In this document: positions 10,422 through 20,667 of the stretch, one piece after another
Numbering within the stretch: the first letter of the stretch is position 1
Layout of the letters: each line of letters starts with the position of its first letter
Assembly: GCA_963576725.1 (NCBI GenBank)
Contig: OY755242.1
Span: 28,570,725-28,634,724 of the forward strand
Length of the DNA: 64,000 nucleotides
Direction: 5' to 3'
Origin: Azorinus chamasolen
Lineage: Eukaryota; Mollusca; Bivalvia; Cardiida; Solecurtidae
Made by a program: the position numbers and the translations under genes
Notes under the pieces: model-generated
What the model saw: the letters and a program-made list of their open reading frames with translations, nothing else
Told to the model about the DNA's origin: nothing
Databases searched by the model: none

Positions 10422-10430
10422 GGGGGGGGG
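10364..10430. repeat. Compound microsatellite (GA)n(TG)n(G)n
   Basis: About 11 GA repeats run into about 17 TG repeats and a run of 11 G. Confidence 0.95.
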
Positions 10431-10477
10431 TATTTACTGCTGGGAGAAGAATAATAATAACATTAGGGTGTGAAAGG

Positions 10478-10625
10478 CCCTGACATCGCTCACCAGACAA
10501 TCAGAGGATAGGATTTTCAAAGTTTTCACTATGTGTTTCTATAGAAAACTAGCCGGTCCTGGGGTGAACCAATTTTGACACAAGGGGCATAATTTATGTA
10601 ACTTTTGTAGAGGACCTCAAGTGAA
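10478..10625 (-). repeat. Single inverted unit of the 162-bp intronic repeat
   Basis: Reverse complement of the last unit and end of the array at 1060-2095: CTCACCAGACAATCAGAGG, GTTTCTATAGAAAACTAG, GGGGCATAATTTATGTAAC and GTAGAGGACCT. It shows the array's border is a mobile-element end rather than an accident. Confidence 0.8.
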
Positions 10626-11401
10626 GAAAATTTAAGAATATGTAAATGAAATTTAAACATATAACAATTTAAATCTAAATAAGGTCATGCACAAAAGTAT
10701 GTATACCCTCTCCCTGGGCAAATTGGTTGAATTTCAGAAAGAATATATTAATCTATATCGTTAATAACTCAAAGTCTCATCAGGTTCAATTAGTTTACTC
10801 TCTATTTGCATTTTTAAAAATTTGAAGCAGAGATCATTTTAGATTAACTAGTATTGAGCAAAAATATTTTCTCGTATTTATAATAACTACAGCGTGAGTA
10901 AATGACGTCACAAATATGTGATTTTAATAGCGCGTGCATTCATCCACCTGAATCGGGGTCAGATGTCATTATGCATTTCATGTTTTTATGTGCAATACTT
11001 TATATATTATAGCTTTATATTAACTATTTGGATGCTAGTGGCAAATCAAATCTATGATAACAGATTGGATCCAGATTAGACGCCATTTTACTCGGAGTTT
11101 TATCAGGATCCAAATGCGTGTCCATAAAGAATAAATCTACAAATTGAAGCAGACAACAATTATTAATTATCCAGACGCAACATTACTGAACTTCTGAACA
11201 TTTATTTCTTGTGTATATAGATCTGTGTTTTACTGTTTTGTATTTTGTATGAAATGCTTGTTTTGAGGGCCTCAAGGTAGATTAGTCATAATGTTATGAC
11301 TAATATAGCTACCCTCGTTAAATAAAGTATTCAATGTTCAAAATTTCAGATATTTTCATTACACCTTCATGAGTTATTATTATTCATATCTTAATTTATT
11401 T
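10626..11401. other. No gene recognised; degenerate family F palindrome near 11067-11108
   Basis: AT-rich. The segment GGATCCAGATTAGACGCC..GGAGTTTTATCAGGATCC is a decayed family F palindrome. No coding signal. Confidence 0.4.
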
Positions 11402-11647
11402 TCAACCCTTCCCCTGTTCTATGTTTATTCAAAATTTAAATACCTACTGAATATTCATGGACAAAATAGTTATAATGAAATATGGAAGGTGGGACAGTGT
11501 AGCCATTTTGGAAAGTAAAGAAACATCTTTCAAATTCTATTGACGAACGGAGCGGACCTGATCAGACAGCTGCTATAGGAGCCATCTGATCTGGGTCCGC
11601 TGTGTTTGCAAATGTGTGAAAAGATGTTAACATGAGAGAAAGGGTTA
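11402..11647 (-). mobile_element. Family B TTAA-type MITE
   Basis: In minus orientation relative to 42513-42760: CAACCCTTCCCCTGTTCTAT at the left, the palindrome GATCAGACAGCTGCTATAGG..CATCTGATCTGGGTCCGC, and GAGAAAGGGTTA at the right. The terminal TTAA is degenerate on the left (TCAA). Confidence 0.8.
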
Positions 11648-11782
11648 GTAAACATATTATAAGTATATTGTACACAAAATGAAAATTATGTAATGTAATG
11701 CATTTCTCAAACCCAATATAATTCTAATAAAAATATTCTATTTTATGATATATTAGACATGTTTATATTTATACATGTAATC

Positions 11783-12000
11783 TTAGCCCTTTCCCTGTTC
11801 TATATTTAGTCCCGATTCCAATACCTATACAGAATATTTATGGACCAAAAATTATAATATGGAAGGTGGAACATTGAAGTCATTCAGAAATTCTAAATAA
11901 ACAGATGAATGAAATTCCATTAGCAATCAGAGCAGATCCTGATCAGACGGTCCGTACATGATCCACGCGTGGTCTATCACACATCGTCGATCAGGGTACT
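11783..12000 (-). mobile_element. Degenerate family B MITE
   Basis: Begins TTAGCCCTTTCCCTGTTCTA and matches the 11402 copy through GGACCAAAAATTATAATATGG and GAGCAGATCCTGATCAGACG. The palindrome's second half is decayed and the right end is unclear. Confidence 0.6.
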
Positions 12001-12662
12001 ACACAGTTGACCCTTTACTCAATGAATATTCATGTGAACAATAATGACAATGAAATAGCATATGGACACGTGAATTTTATCAGGGCAAACTATGTAGAAT
12101 GATATCTTTGACAGACCATCAGAAAACAAGACAGACCCTGATCAGACGGACATAAAAAAGCAACAAATAAAATTGCACCAAAGGCAACATCTTTTTTAAA
12201 TAATTAATCCGCCCCCCATACACACACGTCCGAATAATGTTCTTTTTTTTTTCGCTCAAAACAACATTTAAAAACCAAACCAAACATTTAATTCGATCTA
12301 CGTTGAATCCATCCTCAGTACTTTCAGTAGTTTGATTATCTGGTTTTACATGCAGCGCCACCTATATGGCGAGTTCGGCTGAAGTGCATTATGCCTTCGG
12401 CGTTCGTCGTTCGGCTTTATGCTTGTTGCTATGGGCTTACCGCATTGGGTCATGTGTCATTGAAGAAACTTCAATGAAAGAAGGACTCCCATCTTGACAT
12501 GCAATAATCGTTTAGCAAACTGTTCAACACCACAATGCAGGATGCATTTATCATGAAGCAAACTGAAATGCCACAATGCATGATGCAATTACAATGAAGC
12601 AAACTGAAATGCCACAAAGCATGATGCAATTTTGGCGTTGATCGTCCTCCATACTCAGGGCC

Positions 12663-12890
12663 AGGTCACGCTTAGTACGATAAGGTTTTACAGTAAAGCA
12701 TGTCTGCAGAAATTGCCGTCTACCGCCCTTCTAAACGAAATTGTTCTCCTAATCAATGTCTGAGTGTCCAACAGTTTGGATCCTAATTATTCGACGTCTC
12801 ATCAGGATCCCAGCTGGTTGCAAAGGCCAACAGACGTGATCTATAGTTTTGAAAGGGTTAATTAATATTTATTATCATTTCTCTACAGTC
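12663..12890. other. Degenerate family F palindrome (12770-12812), no gene
   Basis: AACAGTTTGGATCC..CGTCTCATCAGGATCC is a one-sided, decayed relative of the perfect palindrome at 12992-13054. Confidence 0.5.
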
Positions 12891-13097
12891 TTAACCTTTA
12901 GCCTGCTGAGCAAATTATTTTTACAGAATGTTTCACCTACTACATTTTCAAGCTATAATCAATGTGTCTTCCAATGTGCAATCAGAATGACAAACAGTTT
13001 GGATCCTGATGAGACGCCGAGTTACTCGGCGTCTCATCTGGATCCAAACTGTTTGCAAAGGTACACACCCATCCGCCCATAGCAGGTTAAAGGTTAA
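12891..13097. mobile_element. Family F TTAA MITE with perfect 63-bp palindrome
   Basis: TTAACCTTTAGCCTGCTG at the left is matched by TAGCAGGTTAAAGGTTAA at the right. At 12992-13054 is a palindrome: AAACAGTTTGGATCCTGATG AGACGCCGAGT, then its complement. One GATCC position is mismatched. Related palindromes lie at 13590, 16925, 17860, 24280, 33016, 40193, 56567 and 60092. Confidence 0.85.
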
Positions 13098-13785
13098 TAA
13101 ACACCCGAATTATTTATTCATAGGATCTCTTTCTAGAAAGGAATCCGTTCGCCAATGACTTATCACTTTCAACACTATAGAACAGTTTGATGACCAAACA
13201 CTTTTCATCCAGATAAGACGCTGGATCTAATGAAATTGGAGAGGCAGAAATGTGTACTTTTGGATCTGAAGCTGACGAAAATCTTTGCAGACGAAACTTA
13301 CTAAGCCTAGGATGGCTATATGCTGGTCAGTAAAACATTCCTCCGTGGAAAATAGCTGCGTATCGCAGTATACAAGATAACAGACACTGCGAAGCTCTGT
13401 TTACAGTGTATAACGAGCTCTCGTATCATGTGAATGATACTATCGTAACGTAGTATGGTGCAGCACGGGATTTGATGAGTACACCAATTTTCACTAGGTA
13501 AGACTTAGCGTTAGCAACCAGACTGAATACTTTGCACGCTACATAAGAGTTGTCCGCCAAACTGCCATGATCAGAGTGTGATACAGTTTGAATCCTGGCG
13601 AGACCCAGATTTATTCGACTTGTCTCATCTGGATCTGAACTGTTTGAATATGCTATGACATACGGTAGCGTGCATATAGTTCGTATAATCTAAAGATGTT
13701 TATAGCTTTCAAATGCTACTGGTATACACTATACTGCCCTTATATAGGCCGCAAACCAGCCAGAGGTCTGGATAAGATGCTTAAA
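13098..13785. other. No gene; second family F palindrome at 13588-13650
   Basis: The palindrome (CAGTTTGAATCCTGGCGAGA..TGTCTCATCTGGATCTGAAC) is imperfect. A small palindrome around AGAACGAGCTCTCG-like sequence near 13415-13430 is too short to call. Confidence 0.45.
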
Positions 13786-14014
13786 TTAACTCATTCTCTC
13801 CTAGGCTATGTTTAGACTCAACCCTTTTGAATTAATCTACCGAAAGGGAGCATTAACTATAGAAAAGGAGAGTTTTAGAATTGTGTAATATTGAAACCAT
13901 TGTGATAAATAAAGCATTTGCTCCTATGGAGCAAATGCTCTATTTATCACAATGGTTTCACAATGTGAAATATACAGAGGCGCAAACATGCGTCACTAGG
14001 GGGTAATGTGTTAA
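13786..14014 (-). mobile_element. Family A hairpin MITE, complete
   Basis: TTAACTCATTCTCTCCTAGG at the left and ACTAGGGGGTAATGTGTTAA at the right. The palindrome AAACCATTGTGATAAATAAA GCATTTGCTCC lies at 13894-13961 around the core CTCCTATGGAG. Oriented opposite to the copies at 7190 and 42028. Confidence 0.9.
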
Positions 14015-14050
14015 AACGTATTCAACAATAACTCTTTTATTTCTCCAACA

Positions 14051-14123
14051 AACCCTATATTGTGACCAATCTTTAGAATCGTCTCGAAGAGATTATTCTA
14101 AAGAGTGGTTACAACATAGGGTT
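14051..14123. repeat. Stand-alone hairpin of about 34-bp stem
   Basis: AACCCTATATTGTGACCAAT CTTTAGAATC pairs with GATTATTCTAAAGAGTGG..ACATAGGGTT with one small indel. Its outer flanks (TTCTCC / GGAGAAA) also pair. It is not part of the A elements on either side. Confidence 0.7.
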
Positions 14124-14328
14124 AGGGGGAGAAATGACGATTTTAGTATTTGGGTACGCACCTTTATCTGTTGCTCTGTCAGCCCTTTGAATATAAGGTA
14201 ACTGTTCAAATGTGCGTGGTTCACTGCATTCCTAGTTTTTAACAGAACTACCAGATGGTCAAACAGTTGGATAAGGTGATATTTTAAAGAAATCAATTCA
14301 AATAGATACAGTTCTAAAGTTTATTGCA

Positions 14329-14412
14329 TTAACACATTCCCTCCTAGTGACGCGTTTTGTCGCCTCTGTAAAAGTCTCATTTTGAAACCATTGTGATAAA
14401 TAGAGCATTTGC
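14329..14412 (+). mobile_element. Truncated family A MITE
   Basis: TTAACACATTCCCTCCTAGT followed by GTAAAAGTC and GAAACCATTGTGATAAATAG, cut inside the palindrome (GCATTTGCG) exactly where the foldback element at 14411 begins. Confidence 0.8.
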
Positions 14413-15052
14413 GTGACAAACGCTGCATTATTCAATTTCACATTTTTTATTTGATCTTTTTTTATCCAATACATGTATTTTCTTTTTCTCATTTGATGTT
14501 CTTGAGCATTTTTCATTCGATTTTTTATCCAATGTTTTCTTTTTTCTCATTCGATGTTTGAACATTTTTCTTTATTCAATGTTACGAACAAATTTCATTT
14601 GATATTTCGAAAAAATAGTTCGATAACTTGCCCCATTGGATAGACTACTATACATGGAGTTGTAAGCTAGAAATAGCACAAGGTTCACCAATACATTGGT
14701 AAGTGAAAAACGGTTAACTAGAAGCTATTTTATATATTTCTTAAGCACACATGCGTAATTTGATAATTTATTTTATTAATGAATTATGTTCTTTTGTCAA
14801 TAAGTGTCCGTGTTAAAGATCTAACCATGCCATTTTGAAGCTGAGTGACTTGTTCGTCCAATGAAATGCGAGCTTACAACTCCATCTAGTAGCCTATCCC
14901 ATGAGGCAAATTATCGAATGAAAAATGGCTTTTTCGCAACATCAAGTGAATGTACGTAACATTGAATGAAGAAAAATGTTCAAACATCGAATGAGAAAAA
15001 GAAATTATTGGATAAAAAAATCAAATGAAAACATGATGTGTTTGTGAAACAC
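14411..15052. mobile_element. Foldback element with 180-250 bp arms
   Basis: The left arm (14411-14665) and right arm (14872-15052) are inverted copies. Shared blocks are TTATCCAATA, TTTCTCATTCGATGTTTGAA, CATTTTTCTTTATTCAATG and CATGGAGTTGTAAGCT. The left arm has an internal duplication of the TTTTTATCCAAT block. No open frame. It truncates the family A copy at its left border. Confidence 0.8.
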
Positions 15053-15465
15053 TATGCCGCCTCATATATTTGACCTCTGACCTTGAAGAATGACCTTGAC
15101 CTTGACATGTCACCCCTCAAAATGTGCAGCCTCATGAGATACACAAGCATGCCAAATATCAAGTCTCTATCTCTGCTGGTCCAAATGTTATGGCCAATGT
15201 TAAAGTCGGCGATTTGACCCATATATTTGACATCTGACCTTGAAGGATGACCTAGACCTTGACACGTCACCCCTAAAAATGTACGGCTTTATGAGATACA
15301 TATGCATGCCAAATATCAAGTCTCTATCTATACTGGCTCAAAAGTTATGACCAATGTTAAAGTTGCTGACAAACAAACAAATAGACAAACGGACAAACAG
15401 ACAAACAGACAGGGTAAAAACAATATGCCCCCGACTATCGTCAATGGGGGCATAAATATGAAATT
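15053..15465 (+). repeat. Two-unit tandem repeat with TGACCTTGACC motifs and (GACAAACA)n tail
   Basis: Units of about 167 bp start CATATATTTGACCTCTGACC and run to CAATGTTAAAGTYGSYGA. After two units comes a tail of GACAAACA/GACAGACA and a box ATATGCCCCCGACTATCG..GGGGGCATA. Each unit holds several TGACCTTGA sequences, the complement of the extended nuclear-receptor half site TCAAGGTCA. The inverted tail recurs at 328-600. Confidence 0.85.
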
Positions 15466-15494
15466 GAATATTGCAACGTTTGTCACGCCATACC

Positions 15495-16693
15495 AAAGGT
15501 GGCCGACGCATGCTTGGACTCACCCATAGACCCCCCCCCCCCCAAAAAAAAAAAAAAAAAAAAAAAAAGTGATCGAAGTATGTTCAACTAGCCTAAAACT
15601 ATCTATTTGAACCCTTAACCACTCCGAAAAACAAGAAAAACACGACCCGGAAAAAAATTTCCTTTCGGGTCTATATATGTATTGAAAGGTATCCAACTAC
15701 GCCAGATCAACCGCGGAAAATTCAACAGTCATGTTTTTCAAAGTGTTACAGCAAAGCCAATTCAACACCGATTTCAATAATTTTGGTCTTGATCCGTTCC
15801 AAATTCCATATATTAAGCGGCACAGTTAGTGCTTTCCTTAAATATTGCTCCGTCTTGTCGCTGCAAGACGGCGAATTTGAAAAAACGCTAGAGCGAAACG
15901 ATGTGACTCCCACAAGGATGCATAAAAGTATATAGGGGGATCTGTATTCGTTTAACTTTTCAACAAAAACGCGAATTATACTGAACCACATTCGAAAAAC
16001 ATTCAACTCACCGCAGTTAAAACGATGTTGGCTAGTTCCAGTCTGATATGAGACGCCAGTTTTCTTTCTCCTACTTTCGTTTTGAACGGAGATGGCCATT
16101 TCGCTGTGGCCCGGAAGTAGTAGTCAATTTGCATATCTAATAGTTTATGAGCCGGGTCACAGCAAAATGGTCGCATCCGTTCAAAAAGAAAGTTGGGGAA
16201 AGAAAACTGGCTCCTCGTAGCAGACTGGAAATAGTAAGCGCCGTTTTAATTGCGGTGAGTTTAATGTTTTTCGATAGTGTTTCACCATAATTCCTGTTTT
16301 TGTTGAAAAGATTAACTAATACAGATCCCCCCTATATACGTCTATGCATCCAGGCGGGAGTCACATCGTTTCGCTCTAGCGTTTTTTCAAATTCGCCGTC
16401 TTGCAGCGACAAGACGGGGCAATATTTAAGGAAAGCACTAAGTGTGCCGCTTAATATATGGAATTTGGAACGGATCAACACCAAAATGATTGAAATCGGT
16501 GTTGAATTGGCTTTGCTGTAAGACTTTTAAAAACATGACTGTTGAATTTTCCGCCGTTGATCTGGCGTAGTTAGATACCTTTCAATACATATATAGACCC
16601 GAAAGGAAATTTTTTTCCGGATCGTGTTTTTCGTGTTATTCGTAGTGGTTTAGGGTTCAAATAGATAGTTTTAGGCTAGTTGAACATACTTCG

Positions 16694-16732
<39 letters not shown>

Positions 16733-16781
16733 GGGGGGGGGGGGTCTATGGGTGAGTCCAAGCATGCGTCGGACACCTTTG
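15495..16781. mobile_element. Mutator-like foldback element, 9-bp target duplication
   Basis: Two arms of about 620 bp (15495-16115 and 16152-16781) are near-perfect inverted copies around a 36-bp spacer. Both outer parts carry a C/G run plus an A/T run, mirrored (15533-15568 and 16700-16744). The 9-mer CGCCATACC lies directly outside both ends (15486-15494 and 16782-16790) as a target-site duplication. Long terminal inverted repeats with 9-bp duplications are the hallmark of Mutator-like and FB-type elements. No transposase is present. Confidence 0.85.
15746..16099 (-). CDS. Unrecognised 117-codon ORF in the foldback arm, possible captured exon
   Basis: The frame starts MAISVQNESRRKKTGVSYQT and, about 30 codons on, meets GCG|GTGAGT, a good splice donor, so the first 30 residues could be a captured first exon. 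The frame also stays open past it to IIEIGVELALL. The mirrored sequence in the other arm (from 16168) has the same ATG and donor but a stop (TCATAT changed to TCGTAG). Both arms keep the last 50 residues almost unchanged, which near-identity of the arms explains without selection. No domain is recognised. May be non-coding. Confidence 0.25.
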   Translation of the reverse strand: MAISVQNESRRKKTGVSYQTGTSQHRFNCGELNVFRMWFSIIRVFVEKLNEYRSPYILLCILVGVTSFRSSVFSNSPSCSDKTEQYLRKALTVPLNIWNLERIKTKIIEIGVELALL

Positions 16782-16876
16782 CGCCATACCAGAGAAACTC
16801 AATTTTGTGTAGGTATACCATAGTGTATAATACTCACACAGCAGTACGGTTTTAACCACGTGTGCTTTAGTTTATA

Positions 16877-17098
16877 GCTAATTCTTTCGCTGCCAATGTT
16901 GCATCTGTGATTACCTATGCAAATAGTTTACATCCAGATGAGACGCTGACTAACTCGACGTTTCCTCAGAATCCAAACTATTTGTTACTATGGTAATGTA
17001 TTTGCAAGAAAGTGGGAGAAAATTAAACAAACAGAAATTTTAGCAGACAACAAATGTTGCAGACGACAATTTTTAGCAGCGAACGAAATATTATTTTC
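16877..17098. mobile_element. Family G element, uninterrupted copy
   Basis: CTAATTCTTTCGCTGCCAAT at the left and TTAGCAGCGAACGAAAT at the right. The inner palindrome CATCCAGATGAGACGCTGAC..CGTTTCCTCAGAATCC is a family F relative. It is the empty-site counterpart of 6664-7077. Confidence 0.65.
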
Positions 17099-17147
17099 TG
17101 TTCTCATTATGTTTTATAAATGATGTAAAGCAGCGTTTATAATAATA

Positions 17148-17346
17148 CAGTAAAACCCCTCTCATGCGACCGCTTAATGAATAAACATGGCTGTCTTTAA
17201 AAGCAGGTGGTTGCTTAATGCAGGACGAAAGTTATGCAGAAAGCTCCTAGAGGAGCTTTCTGCATAACTTTCGTCCTGCATAAAGCTACCACCTGGCACC
17301 CGGAATTATACCCCTTTCTGGTGGTCGCATTAGAGGGGTTTTACTG
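17148..17346. mobile_element. Family D hairpin MITE, complete
   Basis: Ends are CAGTAAAACCCCTCTCATGC and GCATTAGAGGGGTTTTACTG, with TA outside both. It is palindromic along most of its length around AGAAAGCTCCTAGAGGAGCT. This is the best-preserved D copy. Confidence 0.9.
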
Positions 17347-18247
17347 TACATACAAGATAACATTGACCCAATAACTACAGGGACAACCACTTCAACAACT
17401 TGGTCAAACAAGCGCACTATCATGATACTAGAAAGAAAATGCTGTTTCATTAGATAGGTCTTATCTAACGCACATCCTCAGTTAAAACACCAATATTGCA
17501 CATTGGTTCTCTGGTAGCATTCTGAAGGCAGAACAGAACAGAATATACCTTTATTGAGTCATACATAGCGTTATGTAAAAGCCTATGAACAAAAGTTGTA
17601 GTTGTAATATAATGAATTGAAGTATGATGAGCAAATAGTTCGTCTCTAGAAAAGAGTCCTAGGTTATCAGACCTTAGTCCATTCTCAAGCGTCTGACTGG
17701 TCATATTATGAGCTTGCTCAAAATCTGACAAATCAGCTGCTTGAGAATGATCTCTGACTTAAGCAAACGTTTTATAACATCGGGACAAGGTTTTCTTATC
17801 CATATTACTGTTCTTCATTTATTTGTCCAAATGCATATTCAGAATGTCAATCAATCAATCCTGATCCTGATGAGACGCTGATTTATTTGACGTCTCATCT
17901 AGATCCAAACTTCAAAGGTACACATTTTCTTGTAGTGTGCTAATGTTAGTAGGAGGGATAATATTGGCAGTATAACTTCTCTATAGCAGTCAGTCAGTGA
18001 ACATGGTTATCTTTAACAGCAGCTGGCTGCTCATATGCAGGACGAAAGTGAACAGAGAGCTACTATTTAGTTTCTACCGTCTACCATTAAAGATGCATTC
18101 TGCTCGTATATTTGAAAAAAGCGAAACACAATTACTTCTGAGTCCGAGTCTATGTGACTTGAAACTCAGTCATGGGCATGGTAATGAAAGAGTTGTGTGC
18201 TCCACAAGAATGTATCCTAAGGTACTACGGGAATCTGTCAAATGCTT
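17347..18247. other. No gene; family F palindrome at 17862-17910 and D-like remnant at 17968-18050
   Basis: The F palindrome reads GATCCTGATGAGACGCTGAT..GACGTCTCATCTAGATCC. Near 17965-18050 a D-element half (AACTTCTCTATAGCAG..GCAGCTGGCTGCTCATATGC) can be traced. Open frames here show no known motif. Confidence 0.4.
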
Positions 18248-18255
18248 GTTCTAAG

Positions 18256-19247
18256 CACAGGGGTCTGGACCGCTTCATGGGAGTCTATATGTATTATATT
18301 ATAACAAGGGTTCCAACTAGCAGAATGGACAGCCGTGAACCACTGGTACAAATATGAATGTAACTCTTACAAATTCAATGATAATTTTGTAATTCTTTCG
18401 GCTATTGAAAGCCAATATATTTTACTATCAAATGCATATAATCTTCTGACGGTAACTTATGTACATTTATCAATTTAACAATGATTTACCAAAAGTTCAC
18501 TTGTTTTCTGGGTCATTGACAAACGTTCGTTCACCTCGGTTTCACTATATCACAGCCATAACCTGGCGAATTTCAATTCAAAAGATGGCGTGGTTCAATA
18601 AAACAACCCAATTATATCACCAATCTCCATTTGTTTTGTCTTCTAAATAAGTAAGGAACTAGCAACAGCGGCCTTTTCGTCTGTCGTTATGTTTCTATTT
18701 CGGATGCTGCCATTTTGCAACAAATTTGAATGGAGCCATTTCACTGGATGAGCGAAGGAAAAGTTGGGAAATCCGTGACGTCACGTACAATGGCTCCTTT
18801 CTCGACGATTTGAAGCAAACTGACTAAACTCGCTAGTTTTACATAATTCTTTTGATGCTGGGGACTAAAACATTGGAGGTGGGTGATAGAATTGATTCGT
18901 TTTATTGAACCACGCCATTTTTTAACTGCAAATTGCGAGGTTATTGCTGTGATCTAGTGAAACCGGGGTGAACGAACTTTTGTCAATGACCCAAAAAACA
19001 CGTGAAATTTTGAGAAAATCATTGTTGGATTGATACTTGTTCATAAGTTAACGTTATAAGATTATATTTATTTGATAGAAAAATACATTGGCTTTCAATA
19101 GCCGAAAGAATTACGAAATCATCATTTAAATTGTAAGAGTTACAGTCATATTTGTACTCGTGGTACACGGATATCCGTTCTGCTAGTTGGAACCCTTGTT
19201 ATTATATAGTACATATAGACCCTCATGAAGCGGTCCAGACCCCTGTG
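18256..19247. mobile_element. hAT-like foldback element, copy 1, 8-bp target duplication
   Basis: Begins CACAGGGGTCTGGACCGCTT and ends with the complement. Arms of about 380-400 bp share ATCTTCTGACGGTAAC, CATTGACAAACGTTCGTTCA and AACCTGGCGA blocks. GTTCTAAG flanks both ends (18248-18255, 19248-19255); it fits the hAT pattern nTnnnnAn. No transposase. A second copy is at 34082-34990 and a single arm at 50985-51331. Confidence 0.85.
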
Positions 19248-19249
19248 GT

Positions 19250-19540
19250 TCTAAGGTTCTCTGTAGTTTTGTCAGGGTATGTCCTGAATTGTTCCTTGAC
19301 TCTGTCAGAGTGTAGGGTAGGTCCGTGCCTTGGTCGCAATATGTTTAAGGGTGTTCCGTGATTCTATCAGAGTGTGTCCTAATGTTGTCCCATGGCTCTC
19401 CGAGAATGTTTCATAGGACTGTTCCATGGCTTCATCAGAATGCAACTTATGCTTGTTCCGTGACTCTGTCAGAATGTGTCCTTTGATTACTCAGTGACTC
19501 GGCAGAGTGTGTCCTATGATTACCCCCGGAACTTTCTGCA
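19250..19540. repeat. Minisatellite of about 42 bp, decayed
   Basis: Variants of GTTCCGTGACTCTGTCAGAA TGTGTCC recur about six times with many changes. Confidence 0.75.
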
Positions 19541-19654
19541 TGACCCTACTGTAGACAACCGCCTGCCCGAAAGACCTAGATTCATCCTTATCAAAATTCC
19601 GTTTTAGAGGGGTTTTACTTTACTTCCCGCTTGCATAAAACCGGATACCCGTTT

Positions 19655-20667
19655 TGATTGCCCTACTTTTCCATCCAATCAACGAGCCGCATTCTTGATA
19701 TTTTTCAATCTCTAATTCTCAAACATTTTATAAAATCGACTCTAACTTTCGAAGACGAACCTTCCAGTGCGCATGTGCAACAAAGCTCCGCCCACGACTA
19801 GAAAAAAGAACGAGTTTCTATGTTATGGCGTTTTTGACACGCGAACGAGTGTTCACAAGTGTTCACGTGTGTAAAACGTAGAGAGGACGACCGTGTAAAC
19901 AACTGAGAGGCAGAGTTATACATCCGGTAATTGGGCTGTCGTGGACTAAAATGGACAAATAAATCACGAAACATCCCACCTGTTGAAGCAGGCTTATTGA
20001 AAAAGGACTAATGTCAATAAGCAAATAAATCAGGAAAAATAAGAACAAACCTGTATTTAAAACTGTAATCCATTCAAAAATGTAAACGATCAAACCTGTA
20101 ATCTTTTTAAGCCTTTACATGTTTATTTTTATTTAAATATTCTGCCCATAATGAATTTTTAATATTAATAAGCTATATCTATATGGGGTTTCGGTAGAAG
20201 TGAATATTTAAGTTTGTGCAAACCGAGTAGACCCTAATCAAACAGCATATGAGCTGTCAGACCAGGGTCTTCTTGGCTTGCCAAGTGGTCAAAAGGCGTC
20301 ACATACTATAAGCTAATGTGTTATCATTTTAGATATCAATTGCGAGTTTGCCTCCGTCTTTCACAAGAATTATTTTTTTCACAGTTTTGGGGATACGTAT
20401 AGATTTTGTCGGCCATTATTATTTGGACTACTAAAAATTGTGTAAAAAATGTTCTATACACAGATGGGGAATATTGATTATTTGACACAGCCAAATAAGG
20501 CAATATTTACAAGAAAAAAGGCGCGAAACCAATTTCACTGTGTAGGATTTTCAAAACATAAACACGTGAGAATTTTAACAAAGATGTTTGTTTGATTGGT
20601 GGATGTTCTGAGTATTTTGCATAAACGAGTGTGGCTTTTAGGTGGACCATAATCACGTGACTATATA
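19655..20667. mobile_element. Family C element, copy 2, left part
   Basis: Matches 7481-8420 from TGATTGCCCTACTTTTCC through CACGTGACTATATA, with scattered changes and small indels. The match stops at 20667 and resumes at 23580, so copy 2 is split by the 2.9-kb element between. The (-) 118-codon ORF across the boundary is accidental. Confidence 0.85.

Larger units (their letters stand above)
9909..12662. mobile_element. Possible 2.75-kb foldback element with long imperfect inverted ends
   Basis: The left arm (about 9909-10060) contains GTATGGAGGACGATCAACGC, ATTGCATCATGCTTTGTGGC and TGAAGTTTCTTC. The right arm (about 12460-12662) contains their complements in reverse order. Arms are about 150-200 bp and imperfect, with repeated ATGCATGATGCA-like motifs in the right arm. 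The interior holds other repeats (10364, 10478, 11402, 11783) and no transposase. Ends and target duplication are not sharp. Confidence 0.55.

Noticed and set aside
12992..13054. Hammerhead ribozyme, because of CTGATGAG in family F
   Set aside because: The GAAA box and three-stem layout are missing; it is a simple palindrome.
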